DNA of 49,908 nt from Parvibaculum sp. Its GTDB lineage: Bacteria; Pseudomonadota; Alphaproteobacteria; Parvibaculales; Parvibaculaceae. The position numbers and the translations under genes are program-made. The stretch lies in NCBI GenBank assembly GCA_030682415.1, contig JAUXOE010000076.1:1-49908 (forward strand), read 5' to 3'. Positions 7,798-15,525 of this stretch are shown in pieces. The notes below the pieces were generated by a model. It was not told where the DNA came from. It ran no database searches and saw only the letters and a program-made list of their open reading frames with translations. Each line of letters opens with the position of its first letter. Position 1 is the stretch's first letter.

Positions 7798-8189
7798 GCG
7801 GCGGCTTGCCCGAGCGATGCCTTCACGTGTTCGGCGAGCGCAATCAGGCCGTTCAACGGGCGTATCAGCACCTCGATGTGGCTCATCCGGCCGTCGGTGT
7901 CGACTGTGATCCGGTCGATGCCCTTCAATTTCGTTTCACCGATGCGTGACTCGAATTCGAGAATGATCTCGTTGCCGTCGATCCATTCCTTCGTGTAGGT
8001 GAAGTCCTCGAAACCCGCCACGACCATGGTCAGAATGGCTATCACATAGTCCTTCGAAGTCTTCGGCTTGTAGAAGGCGGGGGAGGAGATGGTCGCGCCG
8101 TCGGCGACAATGGTCTGCAGCAGCGCCGGGTCGTGGTTCTCGACATAGGCGTACCAGCGGGTCAGAAAGGTCTGGGCGGGATTGCTCAT
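7794..8189 (-). CDS. NTF2-like (SnoaL-fold) protein
   Basis: A 131-residue single-domain protein of the NTF2-like/SnoaL group: an N-terminal helix pair (FLTRWYAYVENHDPALLQTIVADGATI) and a curved sheet (FTYTKEWIDGNEIILEFESRIGETKLKGIDRITVDTDGRM). Members are small-molecule enzymes or binding proteins; the substrate cannot be told. Its stop overlaps that of the thiolase gene tail to tail by 4 bases. GGAG precedes the ATG. Confidence 0.8.
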   Translation of the reverse strand: MSNPAQTFLTRWYAYVENHDPALLQTIVADGATISSPAFYKPKTSKDYVIAILTMVVAGFEDFTYTKEWIDGNEIILEFESRIGETKLKGIDRITVDTDGRMSHIEVLIRPLNGLIALAEHVKASLGQAAA

Positions 8190-8214
8190 CTGTCGGGCTC
8201 CTGTCCGGTATGTT

Positions 8215-8229
8215 TATAACGGTGTTATA
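8215..8229. promoter_or_regulatory. Palindrome TATAACGGTGTTATA between divergent genes
   Basis: A perfect 6-bp inverted repeat with a 3-base centre sits in the 63-base gap between the divergent NTF2-like and DUF1489 genes. Each arm also resembles a -10 hexamer, so it could serve as overlapping divergent -10 elements or an operator for both genes. Confidence 0.35.
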
Positions 8230-8252
8230 GTTTGCCAAGAGACAACCCGTCA

Positions 8253-8687
8253 ATGCCTCTCCACCTGATCAAGCTTTGCGTTGGCGCAGAAGATATTGCG
8301 GATCTGGCGACATGGCAGGCGGCGCGGCTGGCCGAAATGAAAAAACGCAAGCAACCGCAAAAGCTTGTGCATGTCACACGAATGACGCCGAAGCGCGCCG
8401 ACGAGATTCTGGCCGGCGGCTCGCTTTACTGGGTGATGAAGGGTGTCATTCGCTGCCGCCAGCGTCTGATCGGCATCGAGCCTTTCAAGGACGGCGAGGG
8501 CATCGGGCGCTGCCGTCTTGTGCTCGACAAGGAGATCGTCGCGACGCGGCGCCAAGATCGCCGGCCCTTTCAGGGCTGGCGCTATTTCGAGGCGAAGGAC
8601 GCACCGCCCGACGTCAAGAAGGGTGATCCCGGCGAGGATATGCCGGACGAGATGCGGCGCGAGCTGGAAGAACTCGGGCTGCTCTAG
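8253..8687 (+). CDS. DUF1489 family protein
   Basis: The product matches the DUF1489 pattern from its first residues (MPLHLIKLCVGAEDIADL) through HVTRMTPKRADEIL and GSLYWVMKGVIRCRQRLIGIEPF. This conserved alphaproteobacterial family has no known function to my knowledge. The track starts at a TTG at 8232; the ATG at 8253 gives the family's usual N-terminus and 144 residues. No membrane segment or signal peptide is visible, so it is probably cytoplasmic. Confidence 0.85.
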   Translation: MPLHLIKLCVGAEDIADLATWQAARLAEMKKRKQPQKLVHVTRMTPKRADEILAGGSLYWVMKGVIRCRQRLIGIEPFKDGEGIGRCRLVLDKEIVATRRQDRRPFQGWRYFEAKDAPPDVKKGDPGEDMPDEMRRELEELGLL

Positions 8688-8760
8688 GCCCGCCCGTCGG
8701 GGCGGGTGACAGCTACCATCTTGTGTGATGGGCTGAGGGAAACAGAGCCTGGGGGAAAGC

Positions 8761-9657
8761 ATGCGTCGTGACATCGAATTCAAAACCGAAGATGGCGTGA
8801 TGTTGCGCGGCTGGTTCTATCCGGCGAAAGGCGCGACCGGGCCTGCGCCCGCGGTCGTCATGGCGCATGGCTTTTCGGCTGTGAAGGAAATGTATCTCGA
8901 CGATTTTGCTGCCTTTTTTGCCGAGGCGGGCATCTCGGCGCTGGTCTATGACCACCGCAATCTCGGGGCGAGCGATGGCAGCCCGCGTGGGCACATCGAC
9001 CCCAGGCAGCAAATCGACGGCTATCGCGACGCGATTACCCATGCGCAAACGCTGAAGGAGGTCGACCCGAACCGCATCGGCATCTGGGGATCGAGCTATT
9101 CGGGCGGGCATGTGCTGGTGGTCGCCGCCATCGACAGGCGCGTCAAATGCGTGATCGCTCAGGTGCCGCTGGTCGCCGGGCTCGAGACCGCACGGCGGCT
9201 CATTCGGGGCGATCACTGGAAGGGCATGCGGGCGGCGTTTGACGCCGACCGCATGGCGAGAATGGGTGGCGGCGCGCCGGCCCGTATGCCCGTGACAGGC
9301 CCGGAGGGCACGCCTTCGGCTCTGCCGACCGCCGATACCTGGGAATTTTTCACGGCCTTTGCCAAGGAACGTCCAACATCCTGGCAGAACGAGGTGACGC
9401 TGCAATCGGTAGAACTCTTCACCGAATACGAGCCCGGCATCTACATTCCGCGCATTTCACCGACGCCGCTGCTGATGGTGGCGGCACTCGAAGACCACCT
9501 GACGCCTTTCGACATGACGGCAGCTGCCTTTGAAACGGCGCTGGAACCAAAGAAATTCATGGCGCTGCCCTGCATGCATTTCGAGGCTTATACCGGGGAG
9601 ATGTTCAAGATGTCGGCGCCCGTGCAGCGCGACTGGCTGACAACGCATCTCAAGTGA
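8761..9657 (+). CDS. Alpha/beta hydrolase (DUF1100/S15-like)
   Basis: A 298-residue serine hydrolase with oxyanion-region HGFSAVKEMYL, nucleophile elbow GSSYSGG (about S119), acid in ALEDHLTPFD and the catalytic histidine in MHFEAYTG. It lacks a signal peptide. The sequence resembles dienelactone-hydrolase-like and X-Pro-dipeptidase-like esterases acting on small esters; specificity is not deducible. GGGGGAAAGC precedes the ATG. It is convergent with panC, 4 bases apart. Confidence 0.87.
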   Translation: MRRDIEFKTEDGVMLRGWFYPAKGATGPAPAVVMAHGFSAVKEMYLDDFAAFFAEAGISALVYDHRNLGASDGSPRGHIDPRQQIDGYRDAITHAQTLKEVDPNRIGIWGSSYSGGHVLVVAAIDRRVKCVIAQVPLVAGLETARRLIRGDHWKGMRAAFDADRMARMGGGAPARMPVTGPEGTPSALPTADTWEFFTAFAKERPTSWQNEVTLQSVELFTEYEPGIYIPRISPTPLLMVAALEDHLTPFDMTAAAFETALEPKKFMALPCMHFEAYTGEMFKMSAPVQRDWLTTHLK

Positions 9658-9661
9658 GGCG

Positions 9662-10528
9662 TCAGACCTGCATATTGTCGATCAAGCGCGTCTTGCCGAT
9701 TTTCGCGGCCACCAGAATGCGCGCGGGCCCGGTCGGACGGCCGGTCGGAAATTCCGCCAACGAGGCGGCTTCGCGCACTTCCAGATAGTCGAGCTTGTCG
9801 AAGCCGAGCGCCAGAATTTTCGCCGCACCGGTCTTTGTTGCTTCCGGAATAAGCGTTCCAGCAGAAACACTTGCAGCCGTTTCCTTGATGATTACATTGA
9901 GCTTGCCCGCCGCCTTGCGTTCTGCCGGTGTCAGATAGACGTTGCGCGACGACATGGCGAGACCGTCGGCTTCGCGCATGATCGGACCGCCCAGAATTTC
10001 GACCGGGATGTCGAGATCGGCGGTCATGCGGCGGATGACCATCAGCTGCTGCCAGTCCTTTTCACCGAAGATCGCGATGTCGGGCATGGTGCGCAGGATC
10101 AGCTTGGCGACCACTGTCGCAACGCCGGCGAAATGCGTCGGACGGAACTGTCCCTCGAGCGGTTCGGTGACACCGGTCAGCGAAATGGTCGTGGAAAAGC
10201 CGTCCGGATACATGTCGGCGGCATCCGGCGCGAAAATCAGGTCGGCCTTGCCTTCGAGCTTTGCGGCGTCGGCGGCCTCGGTGCGGGGATAGGCCGAGAA
10301 GTCCTCATGCGGGGCAAACTGCGTCGGGTTGACGAAGATCGAGACGACAACGCGATCGGCTTTTGTCCGCACCAGATCGACAAGGGAAAGATGCCCCTCG
10401 TGCAGCGCGCCCATTGTCGGCACCAGCGCAACGGTGCTGCCCTCGGCGCGCCATGCGGCAACAGCCGCGCGGAGGTCTGCGGTGTTGCGGGCGACGGGGA
10501 CTTTGTGGCTCGTGGTGTCGAGCGACAT
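9662..10528 (-). CDS. panC: Pantothenate synthetase PanC
   Basis: PanC joins pantoate and beta-alanine with ATP to make pantothenate, the coenzyme A precursor. PTMGALHEGHLSLV, VSIFVNPTQF, FGEKDWQQL and MSSRNVYLTPAER are all present. The track ORF begins upstream, but the ATG at 10528, one base after the alcohol dehydrogenase stop (TGAcATG), gives the normal 288 residues. It is the last gene of a four-gene leftward operon with a gamma-glutamyl ligase and two dehydrogenases, while panB and panD are absent here. That setting may point to the source of its beta-alanine. Confidence 0.95.
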   Translation of the reverse strand: MSLDTTSHKVPVARNTADLRAAVAAWRAEGSTVALVPTMGALHEGHLSLVDLVRTKADRVVVSIFVNPTQFAPHEDFSAYPRTEAADAAKLEGKADLIFAPDAADMYPDGFSTTISLTGVTEPLEGQFRPTHFAGVATVVAKLILRTMPDIAIFGEKDWQQLMVIRRMTADLDIPVEILGGPIMREADGLAMSSRNVYLTPAERKAAGKLNVIIKETAASVSAGTLIPEATKTGAAKILALGFDKLDYLEVREAASLAEFPTGRPTGPARILVAAKIGKTRLIDNMQV

Positions 10529-10529
10529 G

Positions 10530-11708
10530 TCAGGCGAGCTTGCCTTCGATCGCCCGCGCGAACAGGTCTTCATAGACCGGCACGCTCATCGGCAGCGGGT
10601 TGCCGCCGGTGCAGGGGTCTTCGAGTGCCATCGCAGCCAATTGCGGGATGATGCCGCTATCGACGCCGATCTCGCTCAGCGTGTTCGGGATGCCGATCTC
10701 CTCACGCAGGGCCAGAACCCAGTCGACGAAGCCATTGAAACTACGGTCCTTTAGCGCCAGGTAGTTGGCCGCCGCGACGATCTTTTCTTCAATGGCTTTG
10801 CGGTTGTGCAGCAAGACATAGGGCATCACCACGGCGTTGGTGAGACCATGATGCGTGCCCCGCAGCGACGAGCAGGGATGGCTCATTGCGTGCATCGAAC
10901 CGAGACCTTTCTGGAAGGCCGTTGCACCCATCGACGATGCGGCGAGCATGAACGAGCGCGCCTCGATATTGCTGCCGCGCTTTACCGCCTCCGGCAGCCA
11001 TTCCTTGCAAAGCCGCATGCCTTCAAGCGAAACGCCTTGCGCTAGCGGGTGCCAGAAGGGCGCGCAATAGGCTTCGAGATTGTGGGAGAGCGCGTCCATG
11101 CCGGTCGCCGCCGTGATGCTCGGCGGCAGGCCGACGGTCAATTCCGGATCGCAGATCACGTCGACCGGCATCATCTTCGGATGAAAGATGATTTTCTTGG
11201 TGTGGTCACTCTCGTCGGTGATGACAGCGGCGCGGCCGACTTCGGAGCCGGTGCCGGCGGTCGTCGGCACCGCGATGACCGGCGCAATGCCGTTCGGGTC
11301 GGCACGTGTCCACCAGTCCTCGCGATCCTCATAGTCCCACATCGGCCGTTTCTGGCCGGACATGAATGCGACCGCCTTGCCGGCGTCCATGGCGCTGCCG
11401 CCACCGAAAACGATGACGCCGTCATGCTTGCCGCGCTGGAATGCCTTGAGGCCCGCGTCCACGTCCGCGCTCACGGGGTTGGGATGAACATCGGCGAAAA
11501 GCGCGGCGGCGAGGCCGTTCTTTTCCAGGAGCGCCAAGGCTTCGGCGATCATCGGCAACGGCTTGAGGCCGGGATCGGTGACCAGCAGCGGCCGTTCGAT
11601 ACCGGCTGTGCCGCAGGCCTCGGCCAATTCCTTGATACGCCCGGCGCCGAAGCGCATTTTGGTGGGGAAGTTCCAGTTGCCGGTGAGGCTTGGATAGGTA
11701 TCGATCAT
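10530..11708 (-). CDS. Iron-containing (group III) alcohol dehydrogenase
   Basis: The 392-residue protein has the NAD(P)-binding GGGSAMDAGKAVA segment (about 101-113) and PTTAGTGSEVG. The metal ligands are the aspartate in CDPELT and the histidines in DALSHNLEAY, GSMHAMSHP and GTHHGLTNAV. These enzymes interconvert alcohols and aldehydes with Fe2+ or Zn2+. Its ATG overlaps the stop of the aldehyde dehydrogenase gene (ATGA), and it leads into panC. With that partner it would convert an alcohol to the acid in two steps, or remove a toxic aldehyde. The substrate is unknown. Confidence 0.92.
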   Translation of the reverse strand: MIDTYPSLTGNWNFPTKMRFGAGRIKELAEACGTAGIERPLLVTDPGLKPLPMIAEALALLEKNGLAAALFADVHPNPVSADVDAGLKAFQRGKHDGVIVFGGGSAMDAGKAVAFMSGQKRPMWDYEDREDWWTRADPNGIAPVIAVPTTAGTGSEVGRAAVITDESDHTKKIIFHPKMMPVDVICDPELTVGLPPSITAATGMDALSHNLEAYCAPFWHPLAQGVSLEGMRLCKEWLPEAVKRGSNIEARSFMLAASSMGATAFQKGLGSMHAMSHPCSSLRGTHHGLTNAVVMPYVLLHNRKAIEEKIVAAANYLALKDRSFNGFVDWVLALREEIGIPNTLSEIGVDSGIIPQLAAMALEDPCTGGNPLPMSVPVYEDLFARAIEGKLA

Positions 11709-13099
11709 TTTGTTTGCGTTCTCAGGTGATAACTCTTGGGCCGCGTCAGGCTTTCATAGCCCACGGGCGATAGCGTGGCGCCCCGGCCCGTATTCTTGAC
11801 GCCGGTCCATGCGAGTGCGGGATCGAGATAGTCGCAGCGATTGAGAAAGAAGGTGCCGGTTTCGAGGCGTTCGCCAAGCTTTTCTCCGGTTTCGGTATCT
11901 TCCGTCCAGACGGAGGCAGTCAATCCGTAAGGGCTGTCGTTCATCAGTGAGATGGCCTCGTCGTCCGACGCGACTTTCATGATGCCGATCACCGGGCCGA
12001 AGGTTTCCTCGCGCATCACTTCCATCTGGTGGTTGACGTCCACCAGCACCTCAGGGCCCAGATAAGGAGAACCCGGCCGTGACGCCGGGAAATGCGCCTC
12101 GCCGATCAATGCCTTCGCGCCGCCGCGGACGGCCTGGGCGATCTGGCCGCGCACAAAGGTTGCGGCGGAGGTGCGGACCATAGGGCCAATCGTCGTTTCC
12201 GGGTCGAGCGGGTCGCCGAGCTTGTATTTCTTTGTCAGGTCGACGAAACCTTCAACGAAATCGTCATAGACGTCGGCATGGACGTAAAGCCGTTCCTTGC
12301 CGCAGCAGGACTGCCCGGAGTTGAAGTAAGCACCGTCGACCAGGTTTTCGACGGCGAAGGGCAGGTTGGCGTCGGCGCGAACATAGGCCGGGTCCTTGCC
12401 GCCGAGTTCAAGGCCGATGCCGATGAAACGGTTGACCGCCGCTTTCACGACCGCGCGGCCGCCGGCCACCGAGCCGGTGAATTGCACGAAATCGACGCGT
12501 GGGTCGCCGATCGTTTTCTCGGTCATTTCGTGGCTCATATGGATCGCCTGGAAGAGACCGTCTGGCGCCCCGGCCTTTTCGAAAGCCACGGCAAAACGTT
12601 CGGCGCAAAGCGGCGTCTGGCCGGAATGCTTCAAAATGATCGCATTGCCGGCCATGATTGCCGGGACGACCGAATTGACGGCGATCAGATAGGGGTAGTT
12701 CCAGGCAGCAATGGCGAGCACGGTGCCGACCGGCTCGCGGCGCACCCAACGGCGGAAGCCTTCCTTGGGCCCTGCGTCGATGTCGGCCAACGTCTCGGGT
12801 GCAATGCCGATCATGTAGCGCGCGCGCTCCTCGAAGCCACGCAGCTCGCCGGCTCCATAGGCGACGGGACGACCCATCTGCCACGCAAGTTCCGGCACGA
12901 TTTCGTCTTTCATCGCGACAAAGGCTTCGATGAAACGGGTGCAGAGGGCGGCGCGTTCGGCGAGGGGAACGAGTTTCCACGCAGCCTGTGCGGCGCGCGC
13001 GGCGTTCAACGCGCCGTCGACCTCTTCCCATGAGGCGAGGGGCCGTTCGGCATAAACACTGCCGTCGACCGGGGAAATGACTTTCAGTGTGGCGCTCAT
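11705..13099 (-). CDS. NAD(P)-dependent aldehyde dehydrogenase
   Basis: A 464-residue ALDH-superfamily enzyme: cofactor-binding WNYPYLIAVNSVVPAIMAGNAIILKHSGQTP, FTGSVAGGR, general-base glutamate in LELGGKDPAYV, catalytic cysteine in NSGQSCCGKE (about residue 265) and the LRGFEERA helix. The ATG at 13099 overlaps the stop of the upstream ligase gene (ATGA), so the 10 extra residues in the track are rejected. The coupling makes it likely that its aldehyde is a product of the ligase pathway, as PuuC follows PuuA in putrescine use. Confidence 0.93.
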   Translation of the reverse strand: MSATLKVISPVDGSVYAERPLASWEEVDGALNAARAAQAAWKLVPLAERAALCTRFIEAFVAMKDEIVPELAWQMGRPVAYGAGELRGFEERARYMIGIAPETLADIDAGPKEGFRRWVRREPVGTVLAIAAWNYPYLIAVNSVVPAIMAGNAIILKHSGQTPLCAERFAVAFEKAGAPDGLFQAIHMSHEMTEKTIGDPRVDFVQFTGSVAGGRAVVKAAVNRFIGIGLELGGKDPAYVRADANLPFAVENLVDGAYFNSGQSCCGKERLYVHADVYDDFVEGFVDLTKKYKLGDPLDPETTIGPMVRTSAATFVRGQIAQAVRGGAKALIGEAHFPASRPGSPYLGPEVLVDVNHQMEVMREETFGPVIGIMKVASDDEAISLMNDSPYGLTASVWTEDTETGEKLGERLETGTFFLNRCDYLDPALAWTGVKNTGRGATLSPVGYESLTRPKSYHLRTQTK

Positions 13100-14463
13100 C
13101 CGCGTTCGAAGCCTCTCTTCAATTCCCAATCCGTGACCCGCCGCTCATATTCGAACTGCTCCCAGCGGCCGGTATGGAGATAGTGCTCCACGACATCGTC
13201 GCCGAGAGCGGCGCGGAGCGTATCCGACTTTTCCAGTTCGGTCAGGGCGTCACGCAGGTTCTTCGCCAGCGACGGAATGCCGCTGCTGACATAGGCATCA
13301 CCGGAAAACTCGGGCTCCAGAGCCATTTTCTTTTCGACCCCGTCGAGGCCGGCCGCCAGCAACGAGGCATAGGCGAGATAGGGGTTCAGGTCGGCACCGC
13401 CAATGCGGCATTCGATGCGCAGGCTCTTGCCCTGACCACACATACGGAAGCCCGCCGTCCGGTTGTCGTTGGACCAGACGATGTTGGTGGGGGCGAAGGA
13501 CCCGTTGACGAAGCGCTTGTAGGAATTGACCTGCGGCGCCAGGAAATAGGTCAATTCTCGCGCGTGCCGAAGCTGGCCCGCCAGGAATTGCTGACACAGT
13601 TCCGACATGCCGTGAGGTTTGGCGTCCTTGTCGAAAAAATGCGCCTCCTTCGCCTTCTCATCCCACAGCGACATATGGATATGGCAGGACGAGCCGGCCA
13701 GTTCGTAGTTCCACTTGGCCATGAAAGTTATCGCCTTGCCGTGCAGCCAGGCGATTTCCTTGATGCCGTTCTTGAGGATGGTATGCCGGTCGGCCATTTC
13801 GAGCGCCTCGGCATAGCGGATGTTGATTTCCTCCTGACCGGGGCCCCACTCGCCCTTCGAATTCTCGACCGGGATTCCGGCGCCTTCCAGCCCGTTGCGG
13901 ATGGCGCGCATGATGCCTTCCTCTTTCGAGGTGGCGAGCACGTGATAGTCCTCGATATACCAGTTGGCGGTCTTCAACCCTTGGTAGCGCTTCTCATGCG
14001 CCGCCTCATAAGTTTCATCGAAGAGGTAGAATTCGAGTTCAGACGCGGTGAATGCTTTCATCTTCATCGCCGCGATGCGCTTCAGTTGCTTCTTCAGAAT
14101 GGCGCGTGGCGCATGGGGCACGTCTTCGCCGTGATGATCGAGCGTGTCGCAAAGTACGAGGGCCGTTGCCGGAAGCCAGGGAATACGGCGCAATGTTGCA
14201 AGGTCCGGCTTCAACACGAAGTCGCCATAGCCTTGCGCCCAGCTCGCGGCCTTGTAGCCCGGGACCGGCTCCATGTCGGTGTCGACGGTCAGCAGATAGT
14301 TGCAGGCATGGGTTTCATGTACCGCCGTGTCGAGAAAATATCCGGCGGCCATGCGCTTCCCAACCAGGCGACCCTGCATGTCCGGCATCGCCATGACCAC
14401 GGTGTCGATGTCGCCGGCGGCGACGAGGTCGGAAAGCTGGTCGAGAGTAAGCATGCCATTCAT
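13096..14463 (-). CDS. Glutamine synthetase-like gamma-glutamyl-amine ligase
   Basis: The 455-residue protein has the GS fold signatures: a short beta-grasp N-domain (about 1-100), the metal-binding ELEFYLF, EWGPGQEEINIRYAEAL, GSSCHIHMSLW, NSYKRFVNGSFAPTNIVWSNDNRTAGFR and RIECRIGGADLNPYLAYASLLAAG. It lacks the adenylylation-loop signature of the main GlnA and resembles the PuuA/IpuC group that ligates glutamate to amines. It heads a coupled operon with ALDH, Fe-ADH and panC, so the amine probably carries an oxidisable alcohol or amine end. GAGGAG lies 10-15 bases before the ATG. The amine itself cannot be read from sequence. Confidence 0.88.
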   Translation of the reverse strand: MNGMLTLDQLSDLVAAGDIDTVVMAMPDMQGRLVGKRMAAGYFLDTAVHETHACNYLLTVDTDMEPVPGYKAASWAQGYGDFVLKPDLATLRRIPWLPATALVLCDTLDHHGEDVPHAPRAILKKQLKRIAAMKMKAFTASELEFYLFDETYEAAHEKRYQGLKTANWYIEDYHVLATSKEEGIMRAIRNGLEGAGIPVENSKGEWGPGQEEINIRYAEALEMADRHTILKNGIKEIAWLHGKAITFMAKWNYELAGSSCHIHMSLWDEKAKEAHFFDKDAKPHGMSELCQQFLAGQLRHARELTYFLAPQVNSYKRFVNGSFAPTNIVWSNDNRTAGFRMCGQGKSLRIECRIGGADLNPYLAYASLLAAGLDGVEKKMALEPEFSGDAYVSSGIPSLAKNLRDALTELEKSDTLRAALGDDVVEHYLHTGRWEQFEYERRVTDWELKRGFERG

Positions 14464-14612
14464 TCGGAAGGACTCCTCGGGATTGCCACGTCAGGGGGAA
14501 CGGCGGAAATGTCGAATTCGTGTGGGCCGCCGGCCGCGCGGGCCGAGTGTAGCCGGTCGGACGGGGGGGACCGCAAGAGTGGTGCGCAGGGGCTGCTGCC
14601 GCGCGGGGCCAG

Positions 14613-14641
14613 TTGACGCTCATGGCCGCACTACCCAAACT
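14613..14641 (+). promoter_or_regulatory. Candidate promoter for mipZ
   Basis: TTGACG is followed after 17 bases by CAAACT, 39 bases before the mipZ start. The -35 is good and the -10 poor. The rest of the 216-base gap shows only GC-rich sequence. Confidence 0.35.
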
Positions 14642-14679
14642 CCGCTCGCGATTCGGACGGCGGGATTTCTGGGGGATAT

Positions 14680-15525
14680 ATGACTGAATCCGGGGACGGG
14701 CGGCGGCCCGCCCATGTGGTCGTTCTGGGCAATGAAAAGGGCGGATCGGGCAAGACCACGACCGCCATGCATCTGATTGCCTTGCTTTTACATGAGGGCA
14801 TGCGCGTCGGGTCGGTCGATCTCGACGGGCGCCAGCGGTCCCTGACGCGCTATGTGGAGAACCGCAAGGCCTGGGCCGATGCCGCCGGGGTCAAGCTTGT
14901 GATGCCGGACCATGCCGTGATCGCCCGCTCGACGCTTGGGACCGTCAGCGAAGCCAATGCAGCGGATGAGCTGGCGCTGGATGCCGTCATGGCGCGGCTT
15001 GAGGCCGAAAACGACTTCATCGTTATCGATTGCCCGGGCAGCGACAACCATTTGTCGCGGCTTGGGCATGCGCGCGCGGATACGCTGGTGACGCCGATGA
15101 ATGACAGTTTCGTCGACTTCGATCTGCTCGGCCGGGTCGATCCGCAAACCTACCGCATCAAGGGTCCAAGCGTTTACAGCGAGATGGTTTGGGAAAGCCG
15201 GAAGCGCCGTGCCATGCGCGATGGCGGCGAGATCGACTGGGTGGTCATCCGGAACCGGCTTTCGCATCTCGATGCCAAGAACAAGCGGCGTGTCGAGGCC
15301 GTGCTCAGTGCGCTGGCAGACCGGATCGGCTTTCGTACAGGGCCGGGCTTTGGCGAACGCGTGATCTTCCGCGAGATGTTTCCCTCCGGACTGACGCTGC
15401 TCGATCTTCGGGAAGAGGGTGTCGACGCCCAGATGTCGATGTCGCACGTGGCGGCACGGGCCGAAGTCCGGGCATTGATCGATGCGCTGGTGTTGCCGGT
15501 CGAGGAACGGCGTGCTTCCGCCTAG
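14680..15525 (+). CDS. mipZ: Division-plane positioning ATPase MipZ
   Basis: A ParA/MinD-superfamily ATPase with the deviant Walker A NEKGGSGKTTTAM (about 18-30), the DLDGRQRSLTRY motif and DFIVIDCPGSDN. The C-terminal ERVIFREMFPSGLTLLD...MSMSHVAARAEVRAL is characteristic of alphaproteobacterial MipZ. The protein forms a gradient from the poles through ParB and blocks FtsZ assembly away from midcell. The 281 residues fit the family. GGGGG precedes the ATG. It is convergent with the D,D-carboxypeptidase gene (4-base CTAG overlap). Confidence 0.94.
   Translation: MTESGDGRRPAHVVVLGNEKGGSGKTTTAMHLIALLLHEGMRVGSVDLDGRQRSLTRYVENRKAWADAAGVKLVMPDHAVIARSTLGTVSEANAADELALDAVMARLEAENDFIVIDCPGSDNHLSRLGHARADTLVTPMNDSFVDFDLLGRVDPQTYRIKGPSVYSEMVWESRKRRAMRDGGEIDWVVIRNRLSHLDAKNKRRVEAVLSALADRIGFRTGPGFGERVIFREMFPSGLTLLDLREEGVDAQMSMSHVAARAEVRALIDALVLPVEERRASA

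Noticed and set aside
13087-14616. 509-residue plus-strand ORF antisense to the glutamine-synthetase-like gene
   Set aside because: The minus strand has clear family motifs and ATGA coupling; this frame has none.
14680-15525. mipZ as a plasmid-type ParA
   Set aside because: The C-terminal sequence and chromosomal neighbours fit MipZ, and no parB follows.
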